Origin: Pyxicephalus adspersus
Taxonomy: Eukaryota > Chordata > Amphibia > Anura > Pyxicephalidae
Length of the DNA stretch: 64,000 bases
Direction of reading: 5' to 3'
Assembly (NCBI RefSeq): GCF_032062135.1
Contig: NC_092859.1
Location: 63,347,599 to 63,411,598, forward strand
The notes under the pieces are model-generated. The model was not told the DNA's origin. It ran no database searches and worked only from the letters and a program-made list of their open reading frames with translations. Numbering within the stretch: the stretch's first letter is position 1; the number at the start of each line of letters is the position of its first letter. The position numbers and the translations under genes are program-made. Shown here one piece after another: positions 32,446 to 43,983 of this stretch.

Positions 32446-33172
32446 TTAATGACTGGAAGCCACATGAAATCCTGCTAGATCTTTCTTTGTATTTGTAACC
32501 AGAATTGGTGAAAGTAGTGTGAGAATGTGTTGAATTGCATCATATGTTACAAAAGTTGATTCTAAGGTTAGCTTACAGGCAATCTCCCGGGCCTCGGCCC
32601 CCTCCTCTCCTTCATCGGAGGACTCTGGCTGCAGATGTTGGGCAGCGGGCTCCTCCTCCAGAGATGGCTCCTCCTCCCCCGGGGATGGCACATCCTCCTC
32701 CAGTGAAGCTTCCGCATCCCCCGGGGATGTCTCCTCCTTGTCCTCCACATCCTGGGGGACGGCCAGTCGCCTGTGTGGCCGCTGTATTATTTGCAGCCGC
32801 CGGTGTGATGGAGAGTTGGCTGTAATAACAAAAACAAAAATTCAAAATTATTAAGGGTAGTAAAATATAGGAAGTGAAAAACAAATAGTTCTAGGCTAAA
32901 CAATACTTTTTTACACAAACAACAAACATTCTAAAACACCACTCCTTAACAAGAGGAGAAGACAAAATGCAAAACTTACCAGACAGGATGCGGTCCCCCA
33001 CTTCACGTACCAAATCAGCCCTCTTCCGCTTGAGGTCGCTCCAAAGGTGTTGGACCTGGGCGACAGTTAGGCGCGTACCTGCAGGGGTCCAGAGCCTGTC
33101 TGCCAGCCTCTCCGCAATTTGTTGCTTGAAAAAAATAGACCTCTGCTGGTCATACCAGCGCGGAATCATTGT
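32446..33172 (-). CDS. Second Myb/SANT-like protein, two exons, apparently open
   Basis: Exon 1 (33172-32980) follows TTCTTTAG and reads MIPRWYDQQRSIFF, then QQIAERLADRLWTPAGTRLT and VAQVQHLWSDLKRKRADLVR, the last two helices of a Myb/SANT-like domain of the type found in Harbinger partner proteins. It ends at a GTAAGT donor (32979). Exon 2 (32819-32446) follows TTATTACAG; the junction keeps the frame (63 codons plus one base, joined to CC). It encodes a basic stretch and a Glu/Ser/Pro-rich acidic tail (EEDVPSPGEEEPSLEEEPAA), and ends at 32446. No stop or frameshift is seen across about 187 codons. The first helix of the domain is missing, so an upstream exon (beyond 33173) is likely. It lies opposite to the first Myb/SANT copy and may belong to another element or be a domesticated gene. 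Confidence 0.55.
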
Positions 33173-34214
33173 CTAAAGAAAAAGAGAAAAAAAAATGTAA
33201 GTTATTTTGACAACAACCAAACACCTCTTAAAAACAAAAAAGAGATCACTGCTTGATTGATTGATATATTTTCTGTTGCAAATTGACATAGTTTGGTTGT
33301 AATTGTAAACTGTTTGTTTGTTAATTTTGTGTGAAGAAGTTTTCCGTGGCCACCCCACTAAGCCAAATCCTAGTTAAACCATTGTAAAAACAATAATTGT
33401 GCCCCTAGATGTAAACTCTGTTTATTTGGTTTTAGTGAAGCATTAGTAAGTGCCAGACATACATACATACAATCTAGGGGCAAAATGTAAGCACCGTTGC
33501 ATTAGGTCAGATAATGCAGCACATGTGGATTTATTTTGTTGACACAGGAAAAAAAAAAATACAAAAAAAAGTGGATAAATACAAAATACCGGAATATCTA
33601 TGTGACACAGTAGAATGATGTGCCTTCACCAAAATCAGGATTGTGGTCTCTATCCAGAGCACATTCTACCAGAAGGCTTCTACTGTCCTCCGGACAAAGA
33701 AAGGTATTTTCCAGCCTTACGTGCTCTTCAAATGATCTACCTCTGAGCTTAATGGGGTAGAATCATGAAGATTTTTACAAACCGTATACACACACATTGA
33801 AATATGTGCATGTACATAGTTTGTCAACAGCCAACTTTAGGTGTGTGGACCTCTACCCTGCTCCCATCTGCAGCTCTAATCCATTGAAAGAACAATAGAG
33901 AACGCTCCATTCTCAGCTGTCATCTGTGCAGAGGATTCCAGCTGCCGATATAGCTGGGCAGCGAGAACAGCGCAGCTAGAATGAGATGGGTACACAAGCT
34001 GTCACTCCCCCATTCTATAGCTGTGCTGTGGCTTCTATATGAAAAACACAAAAACTGGGGAAAATATATACACCCAGCAGGCATGTGTAAAGACATCATG
34101 GGCACAATGTGATATCTGTGTGTGGGAATTCTGCATGTCATATCTTGCAGCCCTACAACTCTGTGTACAAGCACAGAGGACACTCGTAGATAATAGTCCC
34201 TAAATGTGGAAGCA

Positions 34215-34264
34215 CATAAAGGGGGGTTCCTCCTTTAACCAGAAGCAATATCATCCATGAATGT
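34215..34264 (+). repeat. Direct repeat flanking the Harbinger block, right
   Basis: TAAAGGGGGGTTCCTCCTTT, then AACCAGAAGCAATATCATCC and GAATGT. It is closely similar to 29755-29802. Confidence 0.75.
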
Positions 34265-34291
34265 TGCTTGGAGCCAAGCCCATGATCAGAA

Positions 34292-34392
34292 ATCATAGGA
34301 AGAAATAGGCAATCTTTTCAATTTGAATCATGTTAAGCAATATGGCCTAAAAAATCCTCATTGCCTATTTCTGCCTATTTCTTCCTATAATT
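34292..34392. repeat. Inverted repeat, GGAAGAAATAGGC
   Basis: ATCATAGGAAGAAATAGGCA (34292-34311) is matched by an inverted TGCCTATTTCTTCCTATAAT-like arm ending near 34392, with about 50 bp between them. Probably the ends of a small unnamed element. Confidence 0.6.
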
Positions 34393-35222
34393 TCGCTTTT
34401 CTATGAATATGTACACACATAAATGCATACATACAGATATATATGCATGTATGTACATACATGAGTGCACATGAAACAAATATACACCTAAAAAGAAAAA
34501 GTTACCGGAATGGGGATCCTTCTCTGTAAATTTTTTCTACTAATAGAACAGTTCACACGCACATAGTGGTTACATCACACTGAGCTTTAACCCCCCTAGC
34601 GGTAACCCCGAGTCACACTCGGGGTAACTTTGGGGGACCCCTTACCTTAGCCCCACGCTCCAGCAGCGATCGCAGGATCCCACTGTGATGGCGGGGCGCT
34701 TCTCTGTCGGGGGGCATGGCCGGGCGGGAAATTTAAAAGCAGATTACAGAGTAATCTGCTTTTAAATACCGCCCGGGTCCCCACCACCCCGCTGCACGCA
34801 TCTGCAGTTAAATGCGATCACCAATAGTAAATCTCTGCTGGCATCACCCCCTGAATCTACTGCAGCTGCTCTCCTGCTCGCATCACCTGGAGATCAGCGG
34901 GGACATCCCCAATGCATCACCCGGCAAGATGTGTGACATCTTCCGAGTGATGCAGTGGAGTGATGGATTTTGGGGGCGGGAAACTTAAAAGCAGATTACT
35001 ATGTTTTTTACAGTGAAATACACCACAAAACACACAATAAAAGTACAAATACACATTTTAGTGCACCAGGCATCATTGCCCAGTGCCCTGATTTACATTT
35101 TGCCCACTATTATCCCTGACCTTGATCTGACCTTTTGATGACTTATAAATCACTTCCTGAATGTATCATTTCATCACTTTGTCTTTGACCTTCATTGTTC
35201 CTGACTGTTTGCTGGAGACCGC

Positions 35223-37002
35223 ATGGCATCCAAACGACATCACGCGGTGCAAGCGCTGTTTTGGAGGAATTTGAAAGCAGCTATAGTGATTTGGAGTTCC
35301 TTGTGGAATGGAGTGATAGTGATTCACCAGGAAATTTGTCATTGGACCGCGAAAGTGAACTGAGCGACGATTCTGAACCTGTGTGCGTGGTGTCCTATTG
35401 ACCTTGATGCGGACCAGGCAGCACCCCCAAGATTTCCATTTACCGGCGCACCTGGGATTAAAAATTTAGGCTGAATGCGACAACCCCCTGGCATACCTGA
35501 AGTTGTTTTTGACCGATGAAGTTATCGAAAAAATTGTTGCGGAGACAAACAAGTAAGCCGCTCTTGTGTTTGCTAACTTTTTGAAATTTTTTGCTAATTT
35601 TTTTTGCCAACATGTGTGCTGCTCTGTGCTAACTTTTAAAAATTTTTGCTAATTTTTTTTTGTTGCCAACATGTGTGCTGCTCTGTGTTTGCTAACTTTT
35701 TGAAATTTTTTGCAAATTTTTTTTTGCCAAAATGTGTGCTGCTCTGTGCTATCTTTTTGAAATTTTTTGCTAATTTTTTTTCCAACATGTGTGCTGCTCT
35801 GTGCTAACTTTTTAAAATTTTTTGCTTTTTTTTTTTTTTTTTTTATGCAAACATATATGCTGCTCTGTGTTTGCTAACATATTACTTGCCACCTTCACAC
35901 TATAAAAGAACAAATCCTAAAATACTTTTTTTTTTGTTGTTTTATGCAGGTATGCTGGACAACAACAAGGTGCTCCACACCTGAGGTTTGCAAAAAGCAG
36001 AAAGTGGGAACCTGTGACAAAGGATGATATTTGGCTGTTTTTGGGCTTGGTGATCCTGCAGGGAGTTGTGGGCAAACCTGTGCAGAAGTGGTACTGGTCC
36101 AAGAACAAAATGATTGCCACTCCATTCTTTGGCACAGTCATGCCAGAATACCGCTTTTCCTTCATCATGAAGTACCTGCACTTTGCAAACAATGAAGAAT
36201 TTGATGAGACTACCCATACTGCAACAAAAATTTGGGAAGTATCTCAGATTATTCTACAAAATTTTCAGCAAACTAATGTGCCAGAAAGAGCATTTCTCAG
36301 CATTGACGAAAGTCTAATGGCTTACAAGTGGAGGCTCAGCTGGGTGCAGTTCAGGGAAGCTGAAGACAGGAGAAATTGCTGCCTGGCAGAAAGGAAAGAT
36401 GATGGCCCTAAGATGGCATGACAAGAAAGATGTGTGCCTGTTGAGTACTGTCCATGATGCCTCCACCGTTCTGGAACACACAAAACGTGGGAAAGAAGTG
36501 ATGAAGCCACAGGTGGTGATTGACTACAACAACACCATGGGAGGTGTTGACAGAGCTGACCAAGCCATGACATTCTACCCAGCGATGAGGAAACAGCAAA
36601 GGTAGTACTACAAGAAGATTTTCAGGCATCTTTTTGAGCAGTGCCTATGGAATGCCTACGTTCTGTACAAAAAAATCAGAGGCCTGTGAATCATTCAGAC
36701 TTCATTTTGCAAGATTCTGAATCCATAGTCAAGAAACACCATCAGTGGCTATGAATAGACCTGGACGTCGTGCTTCCACCATTGTCAACCCAGAACACCT
36801 AACCGGTCGTCACTTTGTTGAATACATCCCACCAACCCAGAAAAAGGCAGCACCTACAAGGATGTGCGTGGTTTGCTGCTCAAAGACTGATGACAGAGGA
36901 AGGAAGAAACGCAAGGAAACCAGGTTCTACTGTCCTGACTGTGATGTTGGGCTTTGTGCAGCACCCTGTTTCAAAATGTACCACACCAGGCATGACTACT
37001 AA
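35223..37002 (+). pseudogene. piggyBac transposase, copy B, broken by deletion
   Basis: Exon 1 (35223-35552) has a 1-base loss near 35243 and further small losses near 35385, so it is not open. Exon 2 (35950-37002) starts YAGQQQGAPHLRFAKSRKWE and contains WLFLGLVILQGVVGKP, FFGTVMPEYRFSFIMKYLHF and the first catalytic aspartate in LSIDESLMAYKW. After SWVQ it loses about 280 bp compared with copy C and resumes at REAEDRRN in a shifted frame, so the second catalytic aspartate block (TDNFF) is gone. The third block VVIDYNNTMGGVDRADQAM is kept. A TAG at 36603-36605 and a shift near 36690 precede the C-terminal Cys-rich zinc domain (CVVCCSKTDDRGRKKRK, FYCPDCDVGLCAAPC), which ends at 37002. Non-functional. 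Confidence 0.9.
35553..35949 (+). repeat. Minisatellite intron of piggyBac copy B
   Basis: GTAAGC at the 5' end (here AAGTAAG) and TTTTATGCAG at the 3' end. The body is about six AT-rich units of about 60 bp with GCTAACTTTTTGAAATTTTT and a CAACATGTGTGCTGCTCTGTG-like stretch, as in copies A and C. Confidence 0.85.
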
Positions 37003-37182
37003 AAATAAAAATATTTTTTTTTTTAAATCTGCATTTAATTTATCCTATTATTTATCAATATTACCTGGGAGTTAATCCTAAGAATTACAGGCCCAGAATA
37101 TAAACAAAAATTTCTATGCAAAAAAAATAGGATCACTTTTTGCATCAAAAAACTGACAGAATTAGAACGCTAGGGGGGTTAA

Positions 37183-37866
37183 TAAGCCAAATGTGCTTTT
37201 TTTAGCCAGTCAAACTAATCATACAAGGGAACTGCTTAAAAACAAGCATAATAGAATTTTTGCATTGGAGGTCCTGGGACATAGTAAAGAAGATCACAAA
37301 AACAAACCCCACAAAAAATATATATATAAAATTTGGACAAAAACTTTATTCAAAATAAACCTATATGCTAAAAGGTCACATTAAACTTTAGAGAACACAC
37401 AGATAACACTAAATTTACATGACAAAATCAACCAAAAATACACAAAAAACAAAATACACATTTAAACCCACACTTGCATATAAAGCCTAATTATTTCCAA
37501 AGTGGCCCCAAAAATATTGCATTTCAAAAATATTTACCAAACCAATATGCTATTTGACCTATCAAGAGTGGGAAACTGGATCAGAAAATATTTATGCAGG
37601 ACAAACATTTAAAGGTGGTAATATAGACATATTATTCAAATGAAACAATATGGCCACAAACACAATAACATAGCATTGACATTGACTTCTTAATAGCAAA
37701 ACGGACATTAAAACATTCAAAGTACAAAAAACAAAAGCAGCCATTGTGCTAAATGGTAAGCAAAGTATCTAATGTAGCAACATACATTAGGCTAACAAAC
37801 AAAACAACAGCCCCTCCTTGACCCAAAAAAAATTAAGACAAAGGAAAAAAGCAAGTTAGACGACAC

Positions 37867-37869
<3 letters not shown>
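37183..37869. other. Intergenic, nothing recognised
   Basis: AT-rich, no frame with family motifs. Confidence 0.6.

Positions 37870-37918
<49 letters not shown>
37870..37918. repeat. (TA)n microsatellite
   Basis: About 24 TA units directly before the second R1 copy. Confidence 0.95.
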
Positions 37919-37922
<4 letters not shown>

Positions 37923-37952
37923 TCATACATATATATCTACAGGAGCAAGCAA

Positions 37953-38472
37953 GAACTTGCGTGTGTGCTTTGATCATAGGTGGAAAAAATTTAGTTCGCT
38001 GGCAAAAGCGAGGTTTTGCCCACCAGAGCCCGCTGGAATTTCTTTCCAGGCGGATCACCGGGTCTGGCATTGGATGCGTTTAGGTAGTTGCCTGTGTAAA
38101 GAGCTGAAATCAGTTAACTCTTTCTAAACCTGAAAATATTAGGTCATGTAAAAATATGCTTATTTCTCAGCTAATATAAATGTTTAAAACATTTGAACAG
38201 GCCAAACATTTTTATTTAGGTCTAAGTGAAAGATGTGTGCCATTAGAAAAATTTATTTTTTTAGGGGAACAGTGACTTTTAATGCAAGCTCGCCAGTGTC
38301 AAACTGCCGGGGATACGCGGCTCCAGCAGCTATATCATTTCGGTTGATAACTCCCGCGTGAATACGTTTGCGCCTGAAATTTAGATAATAAATTGATCGA
38401 AGGCTTTCGATTTTGGATCGCGAATACAAATGTGCGACGGAGCTTCCAATTTTGCTTGATGAATCAGCCTTA
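37953..38472 (-). repeat. Dispersed repeat R1, second copy
   Basis: Homologous to 2561-3055 across its length, from CTTGCGTGTGTGCTTTG to TTGATGAATCAGCCTTA. It starts after a microsatellite as the first copy does. Small differences include an extra segment at about 38007-38025. Confidence 0.75.
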
Positions 38473-40697
38473 CTATCTCTTCCAAACCTCCCCAGGTCCC
38501 TATTGTTGCTCTCCATCTTTTTTTTTTTTTTTTTTTGCATAGTTCTGATGTACTAGTGATTTTTGTTTTCATTCCTCCACACCAAAGCAAGGCTCATAAA
38601 GAGGCAGGAAGTGTCCTAGTCACAGAAAGAGACAGGAAGTGTCCTAGTCACAGGAATGTCCCTGACTTTGGTTCCCCTTTGAGCAAAGTGACAATTATTT
38701 TCATTGAAAACCACATCCTTTCCTTCAGGGCCTGAATTAGCCTTCTTCCAAAAGGAAGTTTATTCTAAATGGGGGAAAAGACTAGCCTCTAGCCCACACT
38801 TTTTTTGCATCTAGCATAGAGACAATAATTTTTAAGTAAACATTTTGACAGATTAGAATAAATTATTTTTAAAGATAATATCTGCTCCTAAATAAAATAT
38901 TATCATTGAGATTTGTTATTTTTTTAAAGCAGGCATGCAGTCCACACAAAACCTGTAATTCAGCTGCGTCTCCTCAGTATATCTATATTTATATGGTTTA
39001 GCCAGACGCTAAAAGTCTAATTTTGTTGATACTTTTTACAGAAATTTGCTTACAGATGTATATTGACATGTTAAACATCCTGTTTAATTCCCCATCCTGC
39101 TTCAATGTCAATATACTTCTCATATCTGTGATAAGTTAGAAAAACTGTTTAGGATGCAGAAACAGCTAAACTTTCTGTTTTAAAATGTTTTTTAAACACT
39201 TTTGTTTATAGAACATAATAAATAATATATATTCATTAATTATTTATGTGTTTTATTACTATATACTTGGGTAAAATTAATAGCTATTATTATTTCAAAT
39301 TTAAGAACTACTATATGCAACCTTTAATTCAAGTATCACACATTTATTTGTGAATATTGTAGAACAAATGTTCTCTTTTTTTAACTTTATTTTTGTCCAT
39401 CTTTACTCCTAATGATTGTACCTGACAATCGTTTAAATGATTATATCTATTTCATATTATTAATCATAATAATAATAATATTAATAATAGTATTTATATA
39501 GTGTCAAAATAATAAGCAGTTCTGTACAAACAGTGACACAGAAGGAGGAAAGGACCCTGCCGTCATTGTTAGTCATAGAAAAAAAGTAAGGGAACAAAAG
39601 TTAAATTGCATACTTAAATTTCCCCTAGCCTGCAGTACCTAGGTTAGGAGGATGTCCTCTTCCTTCTGAGAGATGTAGAGTACTCCAAATGTCATTGAGC
39701 ACTGTGCTGAAGCATTTTTTTCATGAGATTTGGAGTACTCATCATTCCCAAGAATTCATTGTAGGATTGTGACATTACCTCCTGTATCACGGAAGCCAGA
39801 GAAAATGTGAGTATTATATACTTTTTTAATTCTATACAGGTGTTTTTTTTTTATTGTTTTACTAGCATTTCAAAAAATTGTAGAGGCAACACAAACAGGC
39901 AGATCATGTGTTATAGGCAAGATTTACTTTAACGCACTTTTTTGTTCTAGATGCTTTTCAGAATTTTTGCTTTTGTCATTGTAAGTGATTTCAGTGTCCT
40001 GAATGTAACATCTCTGTAATCTGTAAAAAAAAGTTCTTTAAAAACAGACAAATTAAAAGCTATTATGAAACTAAAATTGTTTTTATTTTTATTTCAATTA
40101 TATTTAATAAAGGTCTGGTCTGAAGAAATTGCTCATATGGAAGAAATAGTAGTGTGACACCTCATTAGCAAAACAGACTTAACATGTGCGGCTGTCCATG
40201 CTTTAACATCACATTGACTATTTTTACACTTCCATTATGCCACAGTCTAGTATTGTTTATTGTTATGCCCAGAGCATAATACATAGGTGGTAAAATGTAC
40301 ATCAAAAATATGGCAGTGAGATCTGCCTGCTGGTATTACTGATCCTGTTCCTGTCCACCTGGGAATGTTTGAGCATTGGCACCCACTTTTCTTGTTTAAG
40401 CTCCTCCTGATCTCCTCCTCCACCCGGAGTCATACTCAGGAATACCGCTGGGGAGTTAATAAATGTTTTATTTTATTTTTTTGCTTTGTTCATTATTAAC
40501 TCACAGTGAGGATTTTATACAGTAACTGACACCACGCTGCCTAATAATATGTTGAGACAAACACCTGTCCTAACTGCATTTATTAAAAAAATGTACCTGT
40601 TCCGACTTACATACAAATTTAATTTAAGAACAAACCTACAGTCCCTATCTCGTATGTAACCCGGGGACTACCTGTATCATTGAATGAATGGAGCAGG
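38473..40697. other. Intergenic with old repeat pieces
   Basis: A poly-T run at 38518-38536. A duplicated AGACAGGAAGTGTCCTAGTC at about 38605-38655. At 39470-39555, (AAT)n plus TATTTATATAGTG is a decayed TTTATATAGCGCC-type repeat. At about 40480-40680 there is a copy of the element at 56410-56932 in opposite orientation. No gene found. Confidence 0.6.
40480..40680 (+). mobile_element. Tigger/pogo-like non-autonomous element, partial
   Basis: Shares CTGTTCCGACTTACATACAA, CTCGTATGTAACCCGGGG and AACTCACAGTGAG with the reverse complement of 56430-56640. It ends GGGGACTACCTGTAT; CAGGTAGTCCCC-type ends recall pogo/Tigger elements. The left edge is not clear. Confidence 0.5.
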
Positions 40698-41079
40698 GTG
40701 TTAAGTAAGGATGAGTGAGCAAGATTTGTAAGTTCGATCTCGCAGCAAATCGGGCCTTTCTCGCTTACCAAACATTTAAGCGCGAGCGGCCTTGTGATTC
40801 ACCATGAGGTTGTGTTCGCGCTGAAGGAATGAGGGGAAAAATCAGGGGGCGGTAACGCCAACTATTTCTGGCGAGAATCGCGGCTGGGAGGGAATCATTT
40901 GTTTCCAGGATGCACAGCAAGGCCCAGCAGCCCAATCAGGATAGATCTGAGCACAGGCATACATACAGGGAAGGAGGGAGGGGGTAGTCACTCCATCCTA
41001 TGTTCTGTGTGTAGGACAGAAGCAGGGAGAGACATGGATTGTGACAGGGACAGGTTAGAAGTTCTGTATATCTGCATAT

Positions 41080-41510
41080 ATACAGATATAGCAGTTCTTG
41101 ATGCTACCTGTTCCTGTGTACCAAAGAAGCCAGTTTGCTACAGAAAACTTTGTCCTACTGTAAAAAAAAATACAGATATTTCAGTGTTTGATACCCCTTG
41201 CTATTTAGCAAAGAAGACTGGTAAAAAAGAATTTCTGTCCTACTTTAAAAAAAACCCAGATATTTCAGTGTTTGATACCTCTTGTTATTTACCAAGGAAG
41301 ACCGTTTGGTACAGAAAAAAAAATTTCTGTCCTAATATGTAAATCAGATATTTCAGTGTTTGATACCTCTTGCTATTTAACAAAAAAGACTGGTTAAAAA
41401 AAAATCTGTCCTACTATTTAAAAATACAGATATTTCAGTATTTGATACCTCTTGCTATCTCAGTATTTGATACCTCTTGCTATTTACCAAAGAAGACCGT
41501 TTGGTACAGA
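41080..41510 (+). repeat. AT-rich tandem array, five units
   Basis: Units of about 85-90 bp with TACAGATATTTCAGTGTTTG, ATACCTCTTGCTATTTA and CAAAGAAGACTG. Clearly the same unit type as at 11520-13560. The 147-codon frame across 40899-41342 is produced by the array. Confidence 0.9.
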
Positions 41511-41514
41511 AATT

Positions 41515-43960
41515 CATATCAACTTCCTATCCTCCACTATTTTCTGTGACATTCTCCCTGTATTCTGGTCAGACCATGATGCAGTCTTCTTGTCTGTATC
41601 CTCTTTATATGACCGACCAAGGGAGTTTTGGTGGGGTCTTACCGAGTCGATATTGAGTGACCCTGACGTGACCTTGGAGATTGGTAATGCCTTGAAAGAT
41701 TTTTTTTTGGTAAATGACAATGGTGCAGTCTCTATGAGTACATTGTGGAACGCACATAAAGAGGTCATATGGGGCCACTTTATACAATTGGCTACCCGGA
41801 AAAAAAGGAGAAGGCAGGCTTTGATGAAGCAGTTGGAAAACGTAGTTCTGAATTTGTTTACCCAATTCAAAGCCACCCCTACTCCTTCTTTGCGAAAACA
41901 ACTCGATAAAGCTAGACAAGAATTAGATATATGTCTTTTGGACCGGGCAGACAAGCAGATTAGGTGGACCCGTAACAAATACTACACCAAGGGCAATAAA
42001 CCAGACACTATGTTGGCCAAGAGGTTGCACTCTGACTTTAGAGATTTTAGACCCTATAGATTGCATATACCTAATTCTGGCCCGTCCAGCCATCCTGTCA
42101 AGATTCTAAATGAATTCCATACGCACCTACTTAAACTATATGAGGCACATGATATTCATACCCCTGAAAAGATACACACTAAACTGCAGAATATTAACCT
42201 CCCACGCATACCTTGCACTCTCTCCTAGAAACACCCATAACACACGCAGAAGTCCAACAGACCGGGCCCTGATGGTTTTTCTTCCTTGTATTATAAAAAG
42301 TTTTCTGAACTGCTTGCTCCCTGACTTTGTAAAATGTTTTAATCAACTACTAACAGGGAAGTCCTTCAGGTCAGACACTATCAGCAAACAATTGTATGCT
42401 ACCCAAGCCCAATCTGGACCATAGCACCTGGTCAAACTATAGACCAATTTCACTTTTAAATTTGAATGTGAAATTATTGGCGAAAATCTTGGCCACCCAC
42501 CTCAACACTGAAATTGTCAGTTTAATAGGTGGTAAGCAAGTTGGGTTTATACCTCAATACCATGCCGGGGACAATGTCCGCAGTTTGCTTCACCTTATAC
42601 AGCTGGCTAAAGATAGGCAAAAACTGGCAATGCTACTGTCCCTAGACATTCGTAAGGAGTTTGATATGGTGTCCTGGTCATATCTTTTCACCCTTCTTGA
42701 TAAGTGGGGTTTTGGCCCCAATTTTCTATGCTGGGTTTAAGCTTTATACACAGAGCCCAGGTGATATATGCGGGCTTTCATTTAGCTTATTTCCCGATTG
42801 CCAGGGGTACGCGTCAGGGGTGCTCACTATCCCCTTTGCTCTTTGCTTTGGCCATAGAGCCTTTGGCGTTACTGATTAAGTCGAACCTGGATATTACGGG
42901 ATTGGAGGTTGGTGGATACCACCATGAGTTAAGTCTCTTCCCTGATGATGTAGTCCTTTCTCTCACAAACCCTGTAATCTCTCTCCCTAATCTCGTTCAA
43001 ATACTCCTATCTATTTCTGCTCTCTCTGACCTGTCGGTTAACTATTCCAAGTCTAGGGCTCTTAATGTTTCACTTACCCAGGAAATGCAAACCTGCCTGC
43101 AGGCCAACATTTTATACAAATGGGAAACATTTATATTGACCTACTTAGGTATCTTCCTCACAGTGTCATATGAAACAACGTATGCTGCCAATTATTCTTC
43201 CATTTTGGGATCTATCAGGGCAACTCTGGAGTCTTGGAAGAGGTATCATATTTCTTGGCTTGGTGGGATTGCAGCCCTGAAGATGACGGCTCTTCCAAGG
43301 CTTCTGTACCTGTTCTGGGTTCTCCCAGTAGCGATACTATCACGTATAATACGCTCCTTGCAGAGTTTGTTCTCGGAGTTTGTGTGGCAGGGATCCAGAC
43401 CTAGGGTAGAAAAACAGATTTTGTACAGACATAAAGCCTATAGAGACCTGTCTTTGCCTAATATCCTGTACTAATATAGGGCGGCTCAATTGGCCCCTCT
43501 AGCTGCATTTCTTGCTAAGCCTTTATGGGTGGATTTGGAAGCCCACTTAATATCTCCAATCGCGTTGGAAACCCTACACCGTTTCCATACACAGCTAGGA
43601 AGGTTTCTAGCCCTATTACGCAACACTCTATGAAAATATATGATGATGTTAAATATTCTGGTGCTCTGATGTCCCTGCATACCCCACTGGCTACCATAAT
43701 CTCGCTTTAGCGAGTGATTGACACGAGATATCTTCAGGGCTAAAGACTTCACTGTAGCCGGCGGGATCAGGTCCTTTTCGACCTTCAGATCTAAATTTGA
43801 TACGCCCGCCTCCTGTGTATTCTCCTATCTGCAGATGCGACATTATGTTCAGTCTTTACTTAAGCAGACCCACAATCCATTGTCGCACACCAATTTTGAG
43901 GGGAAGTGTGATAGAGGCCCATTGGGTAAGGGAACTATCTCTGTAATCTATAACTCTAAC
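41515..43960 (+). pseudogene. L1-clade ORF2 fragment inside the hAT element
   Basis: Starts at the end of an endonuclease domain (FWSDHDAVFLSVSSLYDRP), then a linker (DKQIRWTRNKYYTKGNKPDT) and reverse transcriptase blocks: NYRPISLLNLNVKLLAKILA (about 42440), LLSLDIRKEFDMVSW (about 42640), ARGTRQGCSLSPLLFALAIE (about 42800) and LFPDDVVLSL (about 42940), in which FPDD replaces the active-site FADD/YADD. Downstream thumb-like and C-terminal segments follow (GGIAALKMTALPRLLYLF; SKFDTPASCVFSYLQMRHYV at about 43795-43850). Frameshifts occur near 42230, 42735 and 43475, with several stops after 43630. It lacks the endonuclease N-terminus, the terminal Cys/His block, a 3' UTR and a poly-A tail, so it is truncated at both ends. 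Confidence 0.85.
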
Positions 43961-43983
43961 TAACTCTAACTTTAAGTTATGAG

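Larger units (their letters stand above)
33180..34586. other. Intergenic, nothing recognised
   Basis: No gene-like frame. Contains poly-A runs near 33548, a (CATA)n patch at 33455-33470, and an inverted repeat at 34292-34392. Confidence 0.6.
34587..37182 (+). mobile_element. piggyBac element, copy B, full length with TTAA duplication
   Basis: The element is 34591-37178 (2588 bp) between TTAA at 34587-34590 and 37179-37182. The terminal repeats CCCCCCTAGCG and CGCTAGGGGGG are perfect over 11 bases. A subterminal palindrome, TAACCCCGAGT..ACTCGGGGTA, lies at about 34602-34627. The leader (to 35222) contains AAAGCAGATTAC..GTAATCTGCTTTT and the same ATCACCCGG-region found in copies A and C. A two-exon transposase follows, then AATAAAAATA just after the stop as a possible poly-A signal. 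Confidence 0.95.
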
